Below are positions 36,942 to 44,736 of a stretch of 64,000 nucleotides of DNA, piece after piece. Below the pieces are notes generated by a model. The model did not search any database and was not told the origin of the DNA. It worked only from the letters and a program-made list of their open reading frames with translations. The DNA is from CAIRTM01 sp963723235 (GTDB lineage Bacteria; Desulfobacterota; WTBG01; CAIYCZ01; CAIRTM01): assembly GCA_963723235.1 (NCBI GenBank), contig CAVRPV010000011.1, forward strand, positions 62,001 to 126,000, read 5' to 3'. How positions within the stretch are numbered: position 1 is the first letter of the stretch; every line of letters begins with the position of its first letter. Position numbers and translations under genes: made by a program.

Positions 36942-37070
36942 AAAACGCCCATCTGTCCCGCCATGGCGGGATTGCGCTCATCATTTCGTCTTTGCGGCGC
37001 ACCGTAGGGGTACGCCTCATTCCTCATGACTTCGCGCGTTGTGCATCCGGCCATTTTTGAACAGCCTGCC
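36929..37070 (+). repeat. dispersed repeat element, copy 3
   Basis: The copy begins AACCGGCTGTTGAAAAAC, contains GCCTCATTCCTCATGAC and ends CATTTTTGAACAGCCTG. It includes CCCGCCATGGCGGGAT, shared with copy 4. Its left end overlaps the last codons of the MoaD-like gene, and its right end lies ten bases from the 3' end of the parvulin gene on the other strand. Confidence 0.85.
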
Positions 37071-37079
37071 AAGCATATG

Positions 37080-38024
37080 CTATTTTTCCATTGCCAGGCG
37101 CTGCTCAGTGGCCGCATCATTGACCAGCACAGTACTTTTGCGGCGCAGTTCCCTGACAAAAGCATTGATCATTTCGACTGACTGCATCTCGTAGATACTC
37201 TTTTTAAGATTTTCAACAATATCCTCAAGCGGCCAGATCCGGCCTTCTTCAAGCACGTTTTTTACGTATATGACATTGAGACCTTCCTCGGTTCTGACAA
37301 CCCGTGAAACCTGACCTGCCTGCATGCGGAATGCTACCGAATCAAGCAGGGGGTGGTGCTGACCCCGGGTAATGAAGCCCAAATCGATGCATGCGATGCC
37401 CGCGGGCAACTTTTTTGATTCGAACATCTGCATAAACTGTTTCGCTCCGCCGGTGCAGGGCGTGATGAGCTTTTGGGCTGCCTGTTCTTCCGCGGGTTCG
37501 GCATACCGATCAAGCGCCATCTCAATGAGCAGAATATGGCGCGTTTCAGGTCCCTGCATCTGGTTGCGGTGCTGATCATAATAGGCCCGGGCATCTTCAT
37601 CGGTGATGTCCCGTCGTCGCCCCTCAACAACAGAGGCCGCCACCGTGTTGGTTATAAGATCATGGCGCAGCTGTGTTTTGAAATCATCGGGGGTCTGTCC
37701 CTGCAGGGCCAGCACAGCGGCAAAGTGTTCCGGGGATTCATACCCCTGCATGGAAATCTGCAGGGCGGTTTCGAATTCTTCCTCGCTGACCGCAATGCCC
37801 CGGCGTATGCCTTCCTGATAGAGCAGCTCTCGGGTGATCATCCGGTCGATGACCACATGGCGCAGTTCAGCCTGCTCGTTTGGCAGAAGGCGGACCTTGC
37901 CCTTGGTATCCCGGTGGGGATCATAGGCCCGCTCAAGTCCACAGGAAACAGCATACTCGGTAATCACGGCATCGTTGATGCGCGCGATTACAACGTTTTT
38001 TAACTTGGGATCGACTGCGGGCAT
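37080..38024 (-). CDS. parvulin-type (PpiC/SurA-like) peptidyl-prolyl isomerase
   Basis: An N-terminal SurA-like helical region (IARINDAVITEYAVSCGLER, then MITRELLYQEGIRRGIAVSE and DITDEDARAYYDQHRNQMQG) precedes a parvulin domain (RHILLIEM, CIDLGFITRGQHHPLLDSVA, RTEEGLNVIYVKNVLEEGRI). A C-terminal helix follows. From ATG 38024 the protein is 314 residues with no signal peptide; an upstream in-frame ATG at 38114 gives a poor leader. It may act in the cytoplasm, perhaps folding the redox proteins encoded just upstream. It lies about 97 bases after the oxidoreductase on the same strand. Confidence 0.8.
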   Translation of the reverse strand: MPAVDPKLKNVVIARINDAVITEYAVSCGLERAYDPHRDTKGKVRLLPNEQAELRHVVIDRMITRELLYQEGIRRGIAVSEEEFETALQISMQGYESPEHFAAVLALQGQTPDDFKTQLRHDLITNTVAASVVEGRRRDITDEDARAYYDQHRNQMQGPETRHILLIEMALDRYAEPAEEQAAQKLITPCTGGAKQFMQMFESKKLPAGIACIDLGFITRGQHHPLLDSVAFRMQAGQVSRVVRTEEGLNVIYVKNVLEEGRIWPLEDIVENLKKSIYEMQSVEMINAFVRELRRKSTVLVNDAATEQRLAMEK

Positions 38025-38120
38025 GATCTGTCCTGCCTGTGGTATGTGTGAAGGGTTGAAAGGGGGCAGGGCGCCGAGGCCAAACAGGCATCGGCGCCCT
38101 GCGAAGACGTTCAATTTTTT

Positions 38121-39398
38121 TTACGCTGCGGCCACAGCGCCCTGGCTTACCACCGGCAGCACTTTTGCATGCGGCCGCCGGACAAACTCCTCCCACGGGG
38201 TTTTGCCGACAATCGCGCCGCGTATAATGCCGGCACCGTCCACATTGCCGATTGACATGAAGGCAAAGGGCACACCATTGCGCAGTTTTACTTTTTGATA
38301 GATGGCCGGGGTTGTGAACGTGATTTCCTCGACATCCGGACCCTCTTCCTGCACATTGCCGATAGCGGTAATCCAGAGTTCATAGAAGTCAACGCTGTTC
38401 ATGGGAATGTTGCCTTCATAGGTCAGCTTCTCGCCGGACATGTTGGCTGCGGCAATACGGGCGCCCGCTGCGGCAACCGGCCAGATGGCATTGTAAATCC
38501 ACTCGCCCGATACGATGTGGCGCGAACGGCAGACATCGCCTGCGGCATAAATGCCGTCAACCGAGGTCTGCTGATGGTCGTCGACCAGTACAATGCGGTC
38601 GATGTCAACGCCGGAGCCTTTGAGGAAATCGGTACAGGCGCGCACGCCGACCGATGCCACGATAAAGTCGCAGGCCTCTTCAGTGCCGTCCTGATAGGTA
38701 ACCACGTAGCCGTCGCCGTGCTTGCGCGTGGCAATGACGGAATTGTTCAGCTCGATATCAAGCAGTTCATGGCGGGTCAGGCGCGCACGCACCCGCGCGC
38801 TGGCCTCAAGGTCGGTCATGCGGCCGAGCACCGTAGGCAGCAGTTCCACCACCTTGACCTGTACGCCCTGTTTAACCAGGCCGTAGGCGCTTTTCAGCCC
38901 GACAAAACCGGCCCCGATAATAATGGCCTTTTTGCCTTTTTTGGCCCAGCTTTTCAGCTGTACGGAATCGGCAAAATTGCGCATGCCGATAATGCCGTTG
39001 GGGTCATAGGGGAAGGCGGGCAGGTAAATAGGCGTTGAGCCTGTGGCGACCAGCAGCGTATCGTAGGATATTTTCTTGTTTTTGCCGTTTTGTTTAACGA
39101 AAACCTGGCGGTTTTTCACATCAAGCCCTTCGGCCCGGGTGGAAAGCATGAGGTCGACATTGCGCTCAGCATACCACTGTGTGTCATGGGACATCAGGTG
39201 TTTGCGGGTAATCATGTCACCCAGAAAGTAGGTTATCAGGCATCGGGAATAGGAGGGGACATCTTCCTCGCCGATGATGACGATTGAATCCTGCGGGTTC
39301 AGCTTACGCAGGGTTTCAGCGGCTGATACGGCTGCAATGCAGTTTCCGACAATGACATGCTGCCGGGAATGTGTGGAAGCGGGTGTGCTCTTTTTCAT
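38121..39398 (-). CDS. FAD/NAD(P)-dependent oxidoreductase, AorC-like
   Basis: This 425-residue pyridine-nucleotide-disulfide-type protein has an FAD site (HVIVGNCIAAVSAAETLRKL), LLVATGSTPIYLPAFP, the NAD(P) Rossmann motif IIIGAGFVGLKSAYGLVKQG, and the FAD-closing motif TSVDGIYAAGDVCRS. No redox-active CxxxxC pair is seen, so it resembles ferredoxin- or NADH-coupling subunits rather than disulfide reductases. It overlaps the four-cluster ferredoxin gene (ATGA). The pair matches in size and content the FAD (AorC) and polyferredoxin (AorA) subunits of the Aromatoleum-type tungsten aldehyde oxidoreductase; the tungsten subunit is not present. The direction of electron flow is inferred only. Confidence 0.8.
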   Translation of the reverse strand: MKKSTPASTHSRQHVIVGNCIAAVSAAETLRKLNPQDSIVIIGEEDVPSYSRCLITYFLGDMITRKHLMSHDTQWYAERNVDLMLSTRAEGLDVKNRQVFVKQNGKNKKISYDTLLVATGSTPIYLPAFPYDPNGIIGMRNFADSVQLKSWAKKGKKAIIIGAGFVGLKSAYGLVKQGVQVKVVELLPTVLGRMTDLEASARVRARLTRHELLDIELNNSVIATRKHGDGYVVTYQDGTEEACDFIVASVGVRACTDFLKGSGVDIDRIVLVDDHQQTSVDGIYAAGDVCRSRHIVSGEWIYNAIWPVAAAGARIAAANMSGEKLTYEGNIPMNSVDFYELWITAIGNVQEEGPDVEEITFTTPAIYQKVKLRNGVPFAFMSIGNVDGAGIIRGAIVGKTPWEEFVRRPHAKVLPVVSQGAVAAA

Positions 39399-39865
39399 TT
39401 CTTCGGATACCCCCTCAGTTTGGCGCGACGTTTCTGGTTGTTCTGTGCCCTGAGATCATCGAAAAACAGGGCATCGCGGTCACAGGCGAACACGCAGGTG
39501 GGCATTTCTTCCTTGCCGCACATCAGCGTGCATTTGAAGGCTTTTTCCTGGCTCATAATGGTTTTCATGGCGCCGTGCGGGCATACCATGTTGCACATAA
39601 AGCAGCCGATGCAGCGGTCTTCGTCCTGGATAACCAGGCCGTTCGGGCCGCGCTGGAGCGACTCCCCGATGCAGGCGTCAACACAGGGCGCGTCTTCACA
39701 GTGCTTGCACAGGCGCAGATAGGGGCCTTCGGGGCTCTGCATGACCCGTATATGGGGCACGTAGGTGCCGGACTTCTTCTTGGAAGTTCCGCACACCAGA
39801 GCACAGGCCTCTTCGCACTTGCGGCACAGGTCGCAGTTCTCAGAGATAAACCGAAACGCTTTCAT
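39395..39865 (-). CDS. four-cluster 4Fe-4S ferredoxin (AorA/HycB-like)
   Basis: This 156-residue protein has four cysteine groups: CDLCRKCEEACALVC, CKHCEDAPCVDAC, CIGCFMCNMVC and CTLMCGKEEMPTCVFAC. Together they can ligate four [4Fe-4S] clusters, the pattern of electron-transfer subunits such as CooF, HycB and AorA. There is no Tat or Sec signal, so it is cytoplasmic. AAGGA lies seven bases before the ATG. Its stop overlaps the start of the FAD oxidoreductase, indicating a tight two-subunit complex. The enzyme it serves is not encoded nearby. Confidence 0.9.
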   Translation of the reverse strand: MKAFRFISENCDLCRKCEEACALVCGTSKKKSGTYVPHIRVMQSPEGPYLRLCKHCEDAPCVDACIGESLQRGPNGLVIQDEDRCIGCFMCNMVCPHGAMKTIMSQEKAFKCTLMCGKEEMPTCVFACDRDALFFDDLRAQNNQKRRAKLRGYPKK

Positions 39866-40013
39866 GAGATCATCCTTTTTCCGATAGAGGCATTAATGGT
39901 TTTGAGGTTGCATTGAAAAGCAACCCATAGTACGCTGGGTACACAAGGCAAACACCATAGCATCGTAGGCCGAATATGTCAATTTTGTTTTGCATAATCG
40001 ACACGTCTGCGCC

Positions 40014-40415
40014 ATGAAAACAGCAACAATACCTGCATATGTGCGTGATGCCATGCTCAGCCACAGCCTGGCCGAGCTGCCCAATGAATGCTGCGGTTTG
40101 CTGCTGGGAAAGCAGGCCATAGAGCGGGCTGTGCCCATGCGCTCAATTCCGCCCGCTCCGGACGCCTATTATATGGATCCTGAGCAGCAAATTGCTGTTT
40201 TTAACGGGATGCAGGCTACCGGGGAGCAGTTGCTGGGCATCTATCATTCCCACCCCAAAGGCCCGGTGGAGCCCTCCGGTATGGATTTGCAACTGGCCTT
40301 TCATCCTGATGCGCTCTATGTCATCATTTCGCTGGCAGATGCAGGCAATCCCGTGCTGGCGGCGTATCGCTTGGGATCCGGACGGTTTGAGGAAATTGCA
40401 ATTTGTTACAGATGA
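40014..40415 (+). CDS. JAMM/MPN+ metallopeptidase (M67 family)
   Basis: This 133-residue single-domain protein has the JAMM zinc motif: E25 in LPNECCGLLLG and H78-S-H80 with S88 and D91 in YHSHPKGPVEPSGMD. Bacterial members cleave ubiquitin-like sulfur carriers of the MoaD/ThiS/CysO type, either trimming the tail after Gly-Gly or releasing a product amino acid. A MoaD-like protein with residues after its Gly run is encoded 3 kb away, so a partnership is plausible but unproven. The start is taken at 40014; an ATG 24 bases upstream is also in frame. No clear ribosome-binding site. Confidence 0.85.
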   Translation: MKTATIPAYVRDAMLSHSLAELPNECCGLLLGKQAIERAVPMRSIPPAPDAYYMDPEQQIAVFNGMQATGEQLLGIYHSHPKGPVEPSGMDLQLAFHPDALYVIISLADAGNPVLAAYRLGSGRFEEIAICYR

Positions 40416-40537
40416 AGTCATAGTGTATATGAATGCTGAACATAAGGTTTTTTTGAGTTATTGCGATTAATTTTCAGGCACAGGAGCGACTATGAAAAAG
40501 AATATCATCACACCCGGCCGTACAAGAGGCGCATGCC

Positions 40538-41116
40538 ATGCTCTGGCTGGTGCTTGCAATGGGCATGACAGCCCTTGCACCCATGCTCCTGCATGCGGCG
40601 GACGCAAACCCTGCAGTGAAAGGAGCAGCTATGGATGCCGCCGGCAATCCCAATCTGGGGAAAAAATTTCCAGCCGTGAACGCGGCAACGCTTGAGGGCA
40701 AAAAAACAACCGTGCCTGATGATGCTGCCGGGAAGGTTACGCTGGTGTGTGTTGCGTTTTTGCGCGAGACACAGTCGCAACTGGACTCCTGGCTGAACCC
40801 CTTTTATGAAAAATTCGGCAGTCGCGCCGATATCATGTTTTACGAAGTCCCCATGATTGCAGGGGGGTACAAATTTATGAAGCCGATTATCGACGGGGGC
40901 ATGCGCGGCGGATTGCCGGAGTTCAAGCATAAGCACGTGGTTACCATGTATGGCGATGTGCAGTCCTATATTCAGGCCCTGAACCTTGACCCAACCAACG
41001 GCTATGCTTTTCTGCTTGATCGTGAAGGTAGTATACGCTGGCAGAACGAGGGTTTTTCAAACGCTGAAACGCTCGCCAGCCTGTTTGCTGCCACTGAGGG
41101 CCTTTTGCAGCAGTAA
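40538..41116 (+). CDS. thioredoxin-fold secreted protein (ATP10-like), start uncertain
   Basis: The frame from 40538 gives 192 residues with a hydrophobic leader (MLWLVLAMGMTALAPMLLHA) and a mature domain LGKKFPAVNAATLEGKKTTV, TLVCVAFLRETQSQLDSWL, TMYGDVQSYIQALNLDPTNG, YAFLLDREGSIRWQNEG. This matches the thioredoxin-like ATP10 family. No CxxC is present, so it is not a disulfide reductase. An ATG at 40492 (MKKNIITPG, behind AGGAG) looks like the real start of a signal peptide but is in another frame, so a one-base error between 40500 and 40538 is possible. Both readings predict export to the periplasm. Confidence 0.65.
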   Translation: MLWLVLAMGMTALAPMLLHAADANPAVKGAAMDAAGNPNLGKKFPAVNAATLEGKKTTVPDDAAGKVTLVCVAFLRETQSQLDSWLNPFYEKFGSRADIMFYEVPMIAGGYKFMKPIIDGGMRGGLPEFKHKHVVTMYGDVQSYIQALNLDPTNGYAFLLDREGSIRWQNEGFSNAETLASLFAATEGLLQQ

Positions 41117-41161
41117 TAGCATGGTGAGAGCTCCGGCTGCAGTTGAGCCGTCATGCGCCTG

Positions 41162-42274
41162 TCAGTGGATCCCTGCAATCAGGTGCCGGATGTGTTCGAT
41201 GTCCAGCGGCAGGCGGGATGCAATCAGCACGCGTAGGACCAGGTCTTTTTCAGCAGAACGAAGCATGATCTCCGTAACCTGATCGGGCATCTGCTCCAGA
41301 CTGTCTTCTCCCGGTCGGGCCTGTTCTCCGCGCAGCATGACCCCGGTAAGCGCTCCGGCACTCACGCGGTAGATCTGCACGGTATCCGCATCGTAGTTTT
41401 TCAGCAGCGCTGATTTTATAAGCGCCGGCATCAGCCCGAAACGGCTGCGCACGGCAAGCATCGCGGCTTCATAATCGTTGCCAAACCCCAGCAGGCCGGC
41501 AACAGCCTGCAAAAACGGTTTGTCTGGCACTGTTGCGCGCGGTGGACCGGAGTCGAGAGTAAGCCTCACATCTCCCTGCGGGTTGTAGAAAACGCTCATC
41601 TGTCCCGGCTGCCTGAGCAGGCGGTATTCAGGCGGCAGGTACAGAGAAACCGGCCCCAGGTGATGCAATTCGTTTCCTGGTTGGGTTGCTGAGGATTCCA
41701 CCCTGAACTGCTGCGGCGGCAGAGCCAGACAGGGAACATGCCTGAGCATATCAATATTCACATAGAGTATCGCAGCCGCAAGCAGGGGCATAATCATCAG
41801 CGGGAGTATTTCAGCCGTTCTTTTTTTGAACGGGTTTTTTGAAACCTTTACCACGAATGAGCGGTCACGAAGCGCCTGCAGGATATCCTGCACAGAATCG
41901 TTCCGGGGCACGCATGCAAGGCTTCTTCTGCGGCGCAGTATACCGGTCATGACATGCACGCAGGCGCAATCACGATACAGAACCAGGCGAAACGCGGCGA
42001 TTGAACCAAACGCTATCGGGCGGGCATTGTGTGGATTCAGGGACCGGGTTTCGTCATTCAGGGTGAAACCGACCCCTGTGTTGACACTGCGCTGAAGGCG
42101 CAGGATGAAAGCCAGCACCAGCGAGCACCCGGCAGAAATGCCAAGGTAGAGCATGGGCAGCCGTTCGCCGAACAGGGCCACGCATACGCAGACAAGGCTC
42201 ACAAAAAAAATCAGCAGGGCTGAGCGCTCTGTTGAATCAGGCGGAAGACTTGGCCATGAGGGTGATTGTTCCAT
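41162..42274 (-). CDS. membrane protein of unknown function
   Basis: This 370-residue protein has two TM helices near the N-terminus (about residues 19-61), a cytosolic stretch with a basic cluster (ILRRRRSL), a third TM (about 155-172) and a roughly 200-residue C-terminal domain probably outside the membrane. That domain includes LGPVSLYLPPEYRLLRQPGQ, which looks like a stress-protein or lipoprotein-type beta domain. I recognise no family. It is convergent with the thioredoxin-like gene, and a small rubredoxin-like gene lies 86 bases upstream on the same strand. Confidence 0.6.
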   Translation of the reverse strand: MEQSPSWPSLPPDSTERSALLIFFVSLVCVCVALFGERLPMLYLGISAGCSLVLAFILRLQRSVNTGVGFTLNDETRSLNPHNARPIAFGSIAAFRLVLYRDCACVHVMTGILRRRRSLACVPRNDSVQDILQALRDRSFVVKVSKNPFKKRTAEILPLMIMPLLAAAILYVNIDMLRHVPCLALPPQQFRVESSATQPGNELHHLGPVSLYLPPEYRLLRQPGQMSVFYNPQGDVRLTLDSGPPRATVPDKPFLQAVAGLLGFGNDYEAAMLAVRSRFGLMPALIKSALLKNYDADTVQIYRVSAGALTGVMLRGEQARPGEDSLEQMPDQVTEIMLRSAEKDLVLRVLIASRLPLDIEHIRHLIAGIH

Positions 42275-42360
42275 GACACGCGCTTATTCATCAGTAAGGG
42301 CCGCAGTGCATTGCTGCCGTGCGGCTCAGGGGGCTTCGGAAACAGGCCGGAAAAGAACGG

Positions 42361-42486
42361 CTACTGTGCCTCGACAAAAAGTTTTCCCGGTTTGCGGGAC
42401 TGATGAACTTTGCATTTCGGGCATTGCTCAGGCGGGGTGTCGCCCGTGTGGATATAGCCGCATGCTGTACAGCGCCATTTTTTCAT
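42361..42486 (-). CDS. rubredoxin-like small protein
   Basis: A 41-codon gene on the minus strand starts ATG AAA AAA TGG, with GGAGG eight bases before it. The protein reads MKKWRCTACGYIHTGDTPPE and then QCPKCKVHQSRKPGKLFVEA. The two CxxC pairs (CTAC and CPKC), with GY after the first, are the iron site of rubredoxin-like domains as at the C-terminus of rubrerythrin. It probably carries one Fe and moves electrons in peroxide or oxygen defence; that is inferred from fold only. It is shorter than a standard rubredoxin (about 52 residues) and is absent from common ORF cutoffs. Confidence 0.75.
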   Translation of the reverse strand: MKKWRCTACGYIHTGDTPPEQCPKCKVHQSRKPGKLFVEAQ

Positions 42487-42574
42487 CGTATTCCTCCAGT
42501 TCGCTACGGGTGTTTACGGTGGGCAGAATCTCTATGGCGACACTATTGTGGGGCATGCTTTTTGTCAAGCATAT

Positions 42575-43294
42575 TTATCGCGCTTTGGCTGTGGGCGTGG
42601 GGGCTGTTATTGTATGCCAGGCCTCGAGCAGCGCGGGCTTGATGATATCAGACAAAGCCTGATAGGCTGCCGGGCGTAAATGCAGGCCGTCTTCCTGATA
42701 GAGTTCGAAGCGCGGCTGCGCATGTGCGTCCAGCAGGGCCGCATTGACGTCAATGTAGCCGAGTGCGGGGCTATCCTCACACAGGCGTGCAACCAGCCGG
42801 TTTACCGTTTTAATGGCATCCCAGCGCGCGCGTTTTTGCGGGGCCAGGTTGATGGAGACAAAGAAAATACGGCTGTCCGGCAGCTCGCACAGAACCTGCT
42901 TGCCGAATTCCTGAAAGCGCGCGGCAATGGGTTCGGGTTTTTCGCCGCATTCAATATCGTTGCTGCCGCAGTAATAGGCGATGATGGCGGGCCGGCAGGG
43001 CAGAATAATCCGGTCAAAAAAATGCAGCACTTCCCATGTGCGTGCTCCGCCGAAGGAGCGGTTGATCACGGGCAGTGGCGCCATGTCGTGCGATAGCGTT
43101 GACCAGAAACGGAAAATGCTGCTGCCGGTGAATACAATCGCGTTATGGGGCAGGGGCTCTGAGTCGTTAAGGCTCTGCAGCAGCCGGACTTCATTTTCAT
43201 AACGGATGTCCTGGCCCGGGGGCGGCGGATATGGACGCTCTGTCTGTTCGTGCGGTATGGCTGAATTGCTCACGGGTGTATCCTTGTTTGGCAT
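42575..43294 (-). CDS. SGNH/GDSL hydrolase
   Basis: This 239-residue protein has all four SGNH blocks: FTGSSIFRFW (catalytic Ser), VINRSFGGARTWEV (Gly), YYCGSNDIECG (Asn in GxND) and DGLHLRPAAY (Asp and His). The family includes esterases, lipases and polysaccharide O-acetyl esterases. There is no signal peptide, so a cytoplasmic esterase is likely. A proline-rich N-terminus (YPPPPGQD) precedes the domain. Substrate is unknown. Confidence 0.88.
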   Translation of the reverse strand: MPNKDTPVSNSAIPHEQTERPYPPPPGQDIRYENEVRLLQSLNDSEPLPHNAIVFTGSSIFRFWSTLSHDMAPLPVINRSFGGARTWEVLHFFDRIILPCRPAIIAYYCGSNDIECGEKPEPIAARFQEFGKQVLCELPDSRIFFVSINLAPQKRARWDAIKTVNRLVARLCEDSPALGYIDVNAALLDAHAQPRFELYQEDGLHLRPAAYQALSDIIKPALLEAWHTITAPTPTAKAR

Positions 43295-43385
43295 CGGTTT
43301 GAAAAACCCTTATCTGGAGCTTGTGCGCGGTCGGAACGTGATGCGTCCGCAGGGCAATCCGGTCTGGCTTTCAGTCCGGATGACA

Positions 43386-44204
43386 TTATCCTGTCTTCGT
43401 GTACATTGAATTTCCCACATACGTGAATCCCAGGGGCAGGTCGACCGGCATCGGCTCACACAGCCCCATTATCAGCAGGCCTCCGGGCCTGAGGGCCTGG
43501 TGCATGCTGGTAAAGATTTCATTGCGCAGGGCCTGGCTGAAATACAGGAAGACATTGCGGCAGAATATGACATCAAGCTCACGGCTGAACGGCAGGGGCT
43601 GGGTCAGGTTGAAGCGTTTAAAGCGCACCATTGCTTTGATATGCGGCTTTACCTTGAAATAATCGTCGCTGTGCTTTTCCAGATAGCGCAGCAGGAATGC
43701 CTCGTAATTCTTTGGGGTGCGTTCAACCTGGCAGCGATGATAGATTCCATCGCTTGCGCGCTTGAGTACGCATCGGTCAATGTCAGAGCCGGTTATCCTG
43801 ATATTGTGAGAGGCTATGCGCCGGGCCGCGGCCCAGGCGTGCACGGTCATGGCAATACTGTAGACTTCTTCGCCGCTTGAGCTGGCCGCGCTCCAGATCC
43901 TGAAAACACGAGTCGCATTCAGATATGTATCCAGATATTTTTCAAGGGCGATCAGGTGAATGAAATCGCGAAAGAAGAAAGTTTCATTGGTGGTAACAGC
44001 TTCGATGGCATGCAGGATTTCATCGGATTTTTTTTTGATGAGTTCAATATACCGGGCATAGCTGTTGAGATTGAGCGCGCGCAGGCGTGAGCCGAGCTTT
44101 CTGCATAGATGCGCTTGATCCCTGAAGCGTATGCCGGTCCTGTCCGTCAGCAGTTGTTGCAGGAACAAAAACTGCTGTTCATCCATTGTCATGCGTGTCG
44201 GCAC
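43386..44204 (-). CDS. cheR: CheR-type chemotaxis protein methyltransferase
   Basis: CheR methylates glutamates of chemoreceptors with SAM. The 272-residue protein has an N-terminal helical domain (FLFLQQLLTDRTGIRF), the family motif EAVTTNETFFFRD, the SAM loop RIWSAASSSGEEVYSIAMT and DVIFCRNVFLYFSQALR. The last residues read FTYVGNSMYTKTG, the usual end. No receptor, CheA or CheB lies nearby, so this is an orphan copy that may act on another pathway. Three near ATGs (44204, 44192, 44186) leave the start slightly uncertain. Confidence 0.9.
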   Translation of the reverse strand: MPTRMTMDEQQFLFLQQLLTDRTGIRFRDQAHLCRKLGSRLRALNLNSYARYIELIKKKSDEILHAIEAVTTNETFFFRDFIHLIALEKYLDTYLNATRVFRIWSAASSSGEEVYSIAMTVHAWAAARRIASHNIRITGSDIDRCVLKRASDGIYHRCQVERTPKNYEAFLLRYLEKHSDDYFKVKPHIKAMVRFKRFNLTQPLPFSRELDVIFCRNVFLYFSQALRNEIFTSMHQALRPGGLLIMGLCEPMPVDLPLGFTYVGNSMYTKTG

Positions 44205-44357
44205 TCATGCTTTATGAAACTCACGCTCTATCCCGTGCGGAGATGCGGGTTCGGGGCAAACAGTTTTCCACAAACGCCGATGATCCGTTCCTGTGAGCGA
44301 GCGGCACATGCCCGTCGTTCAGTGTCTGATTGTCTGCAGAATCAGTTTAAAGTATAA

Positions 44358-44371
44358 CGGATAATTATCCG
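44358..44371. promoter_or_regulatory. 14-bp perfect palindrome, possible operator
   Basis: CGGATAATTATCCG is a perfect 7+7 inverted repeat in non-coding DNA, about 150 bases upstream of the cheR start and 185 bases upstream of the pyrophosphatase promoter. A dimeric regulator could bind it; none is identified. Confidence 0.3.
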
Positions 44372-44542
44372 CGGCGCCACAGGCCCTTCCGTAATTATTT
44401 CCGGCCTTGAAAGCTGCGGGTTGCCTCGGCTCCGCGCTAAATGGTTTTCTTTGATACAATCCCGACCAAGCGATGATGGAGGTCATGCACAAGCGAGCGC
44501 GCATGTTGATAAAGACGCCTACTATAGAGAGTGTATTATATC

Positions 44543-44571
44543 TTGACATGCACTGTTTTTTGCCATATAGT
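44543..44571 (+). promoter_or_regulatory. sigma70-type promoter of the pyrophosphatase gene
   Basis: TTGACA (44543-44548), a 17-base spacer and TATAGT (44566-44571) make a near-consensus promoter. Transcription would start near 44578, leaving a leader of about 160 bases. Confidence 0.75.
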
Positions 44572-44736
44572 TTGGGCTATTTAAGAGGTGTACTCTCAAT
44601 ACCTCTCTGAGCACCCTTGAACGGCATGATGTGTCGGGCGAAGCGGGTGTGGCTATATAACACGCATGCATACCCCGGAAGCGGTATGGTGCAAAAAATA
44701 TAACAGTTTAACTCTAAAGAAGGACAGGAGGACGTT

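Larger units (their letters stand above)
44205..44736. other. 532-base spacer between cheR and the pyrophosphatase gene
   Basis: No supported gene is present. It holds a 14-bp perfect palindrome (44358-44371), the strong pyrophosphatase promoter (44543-44571) and a 160-base leader. The leader starts with an inverted pair, AGAGGT/ACCTCT near 44584-44605. Confidence 0.6.
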
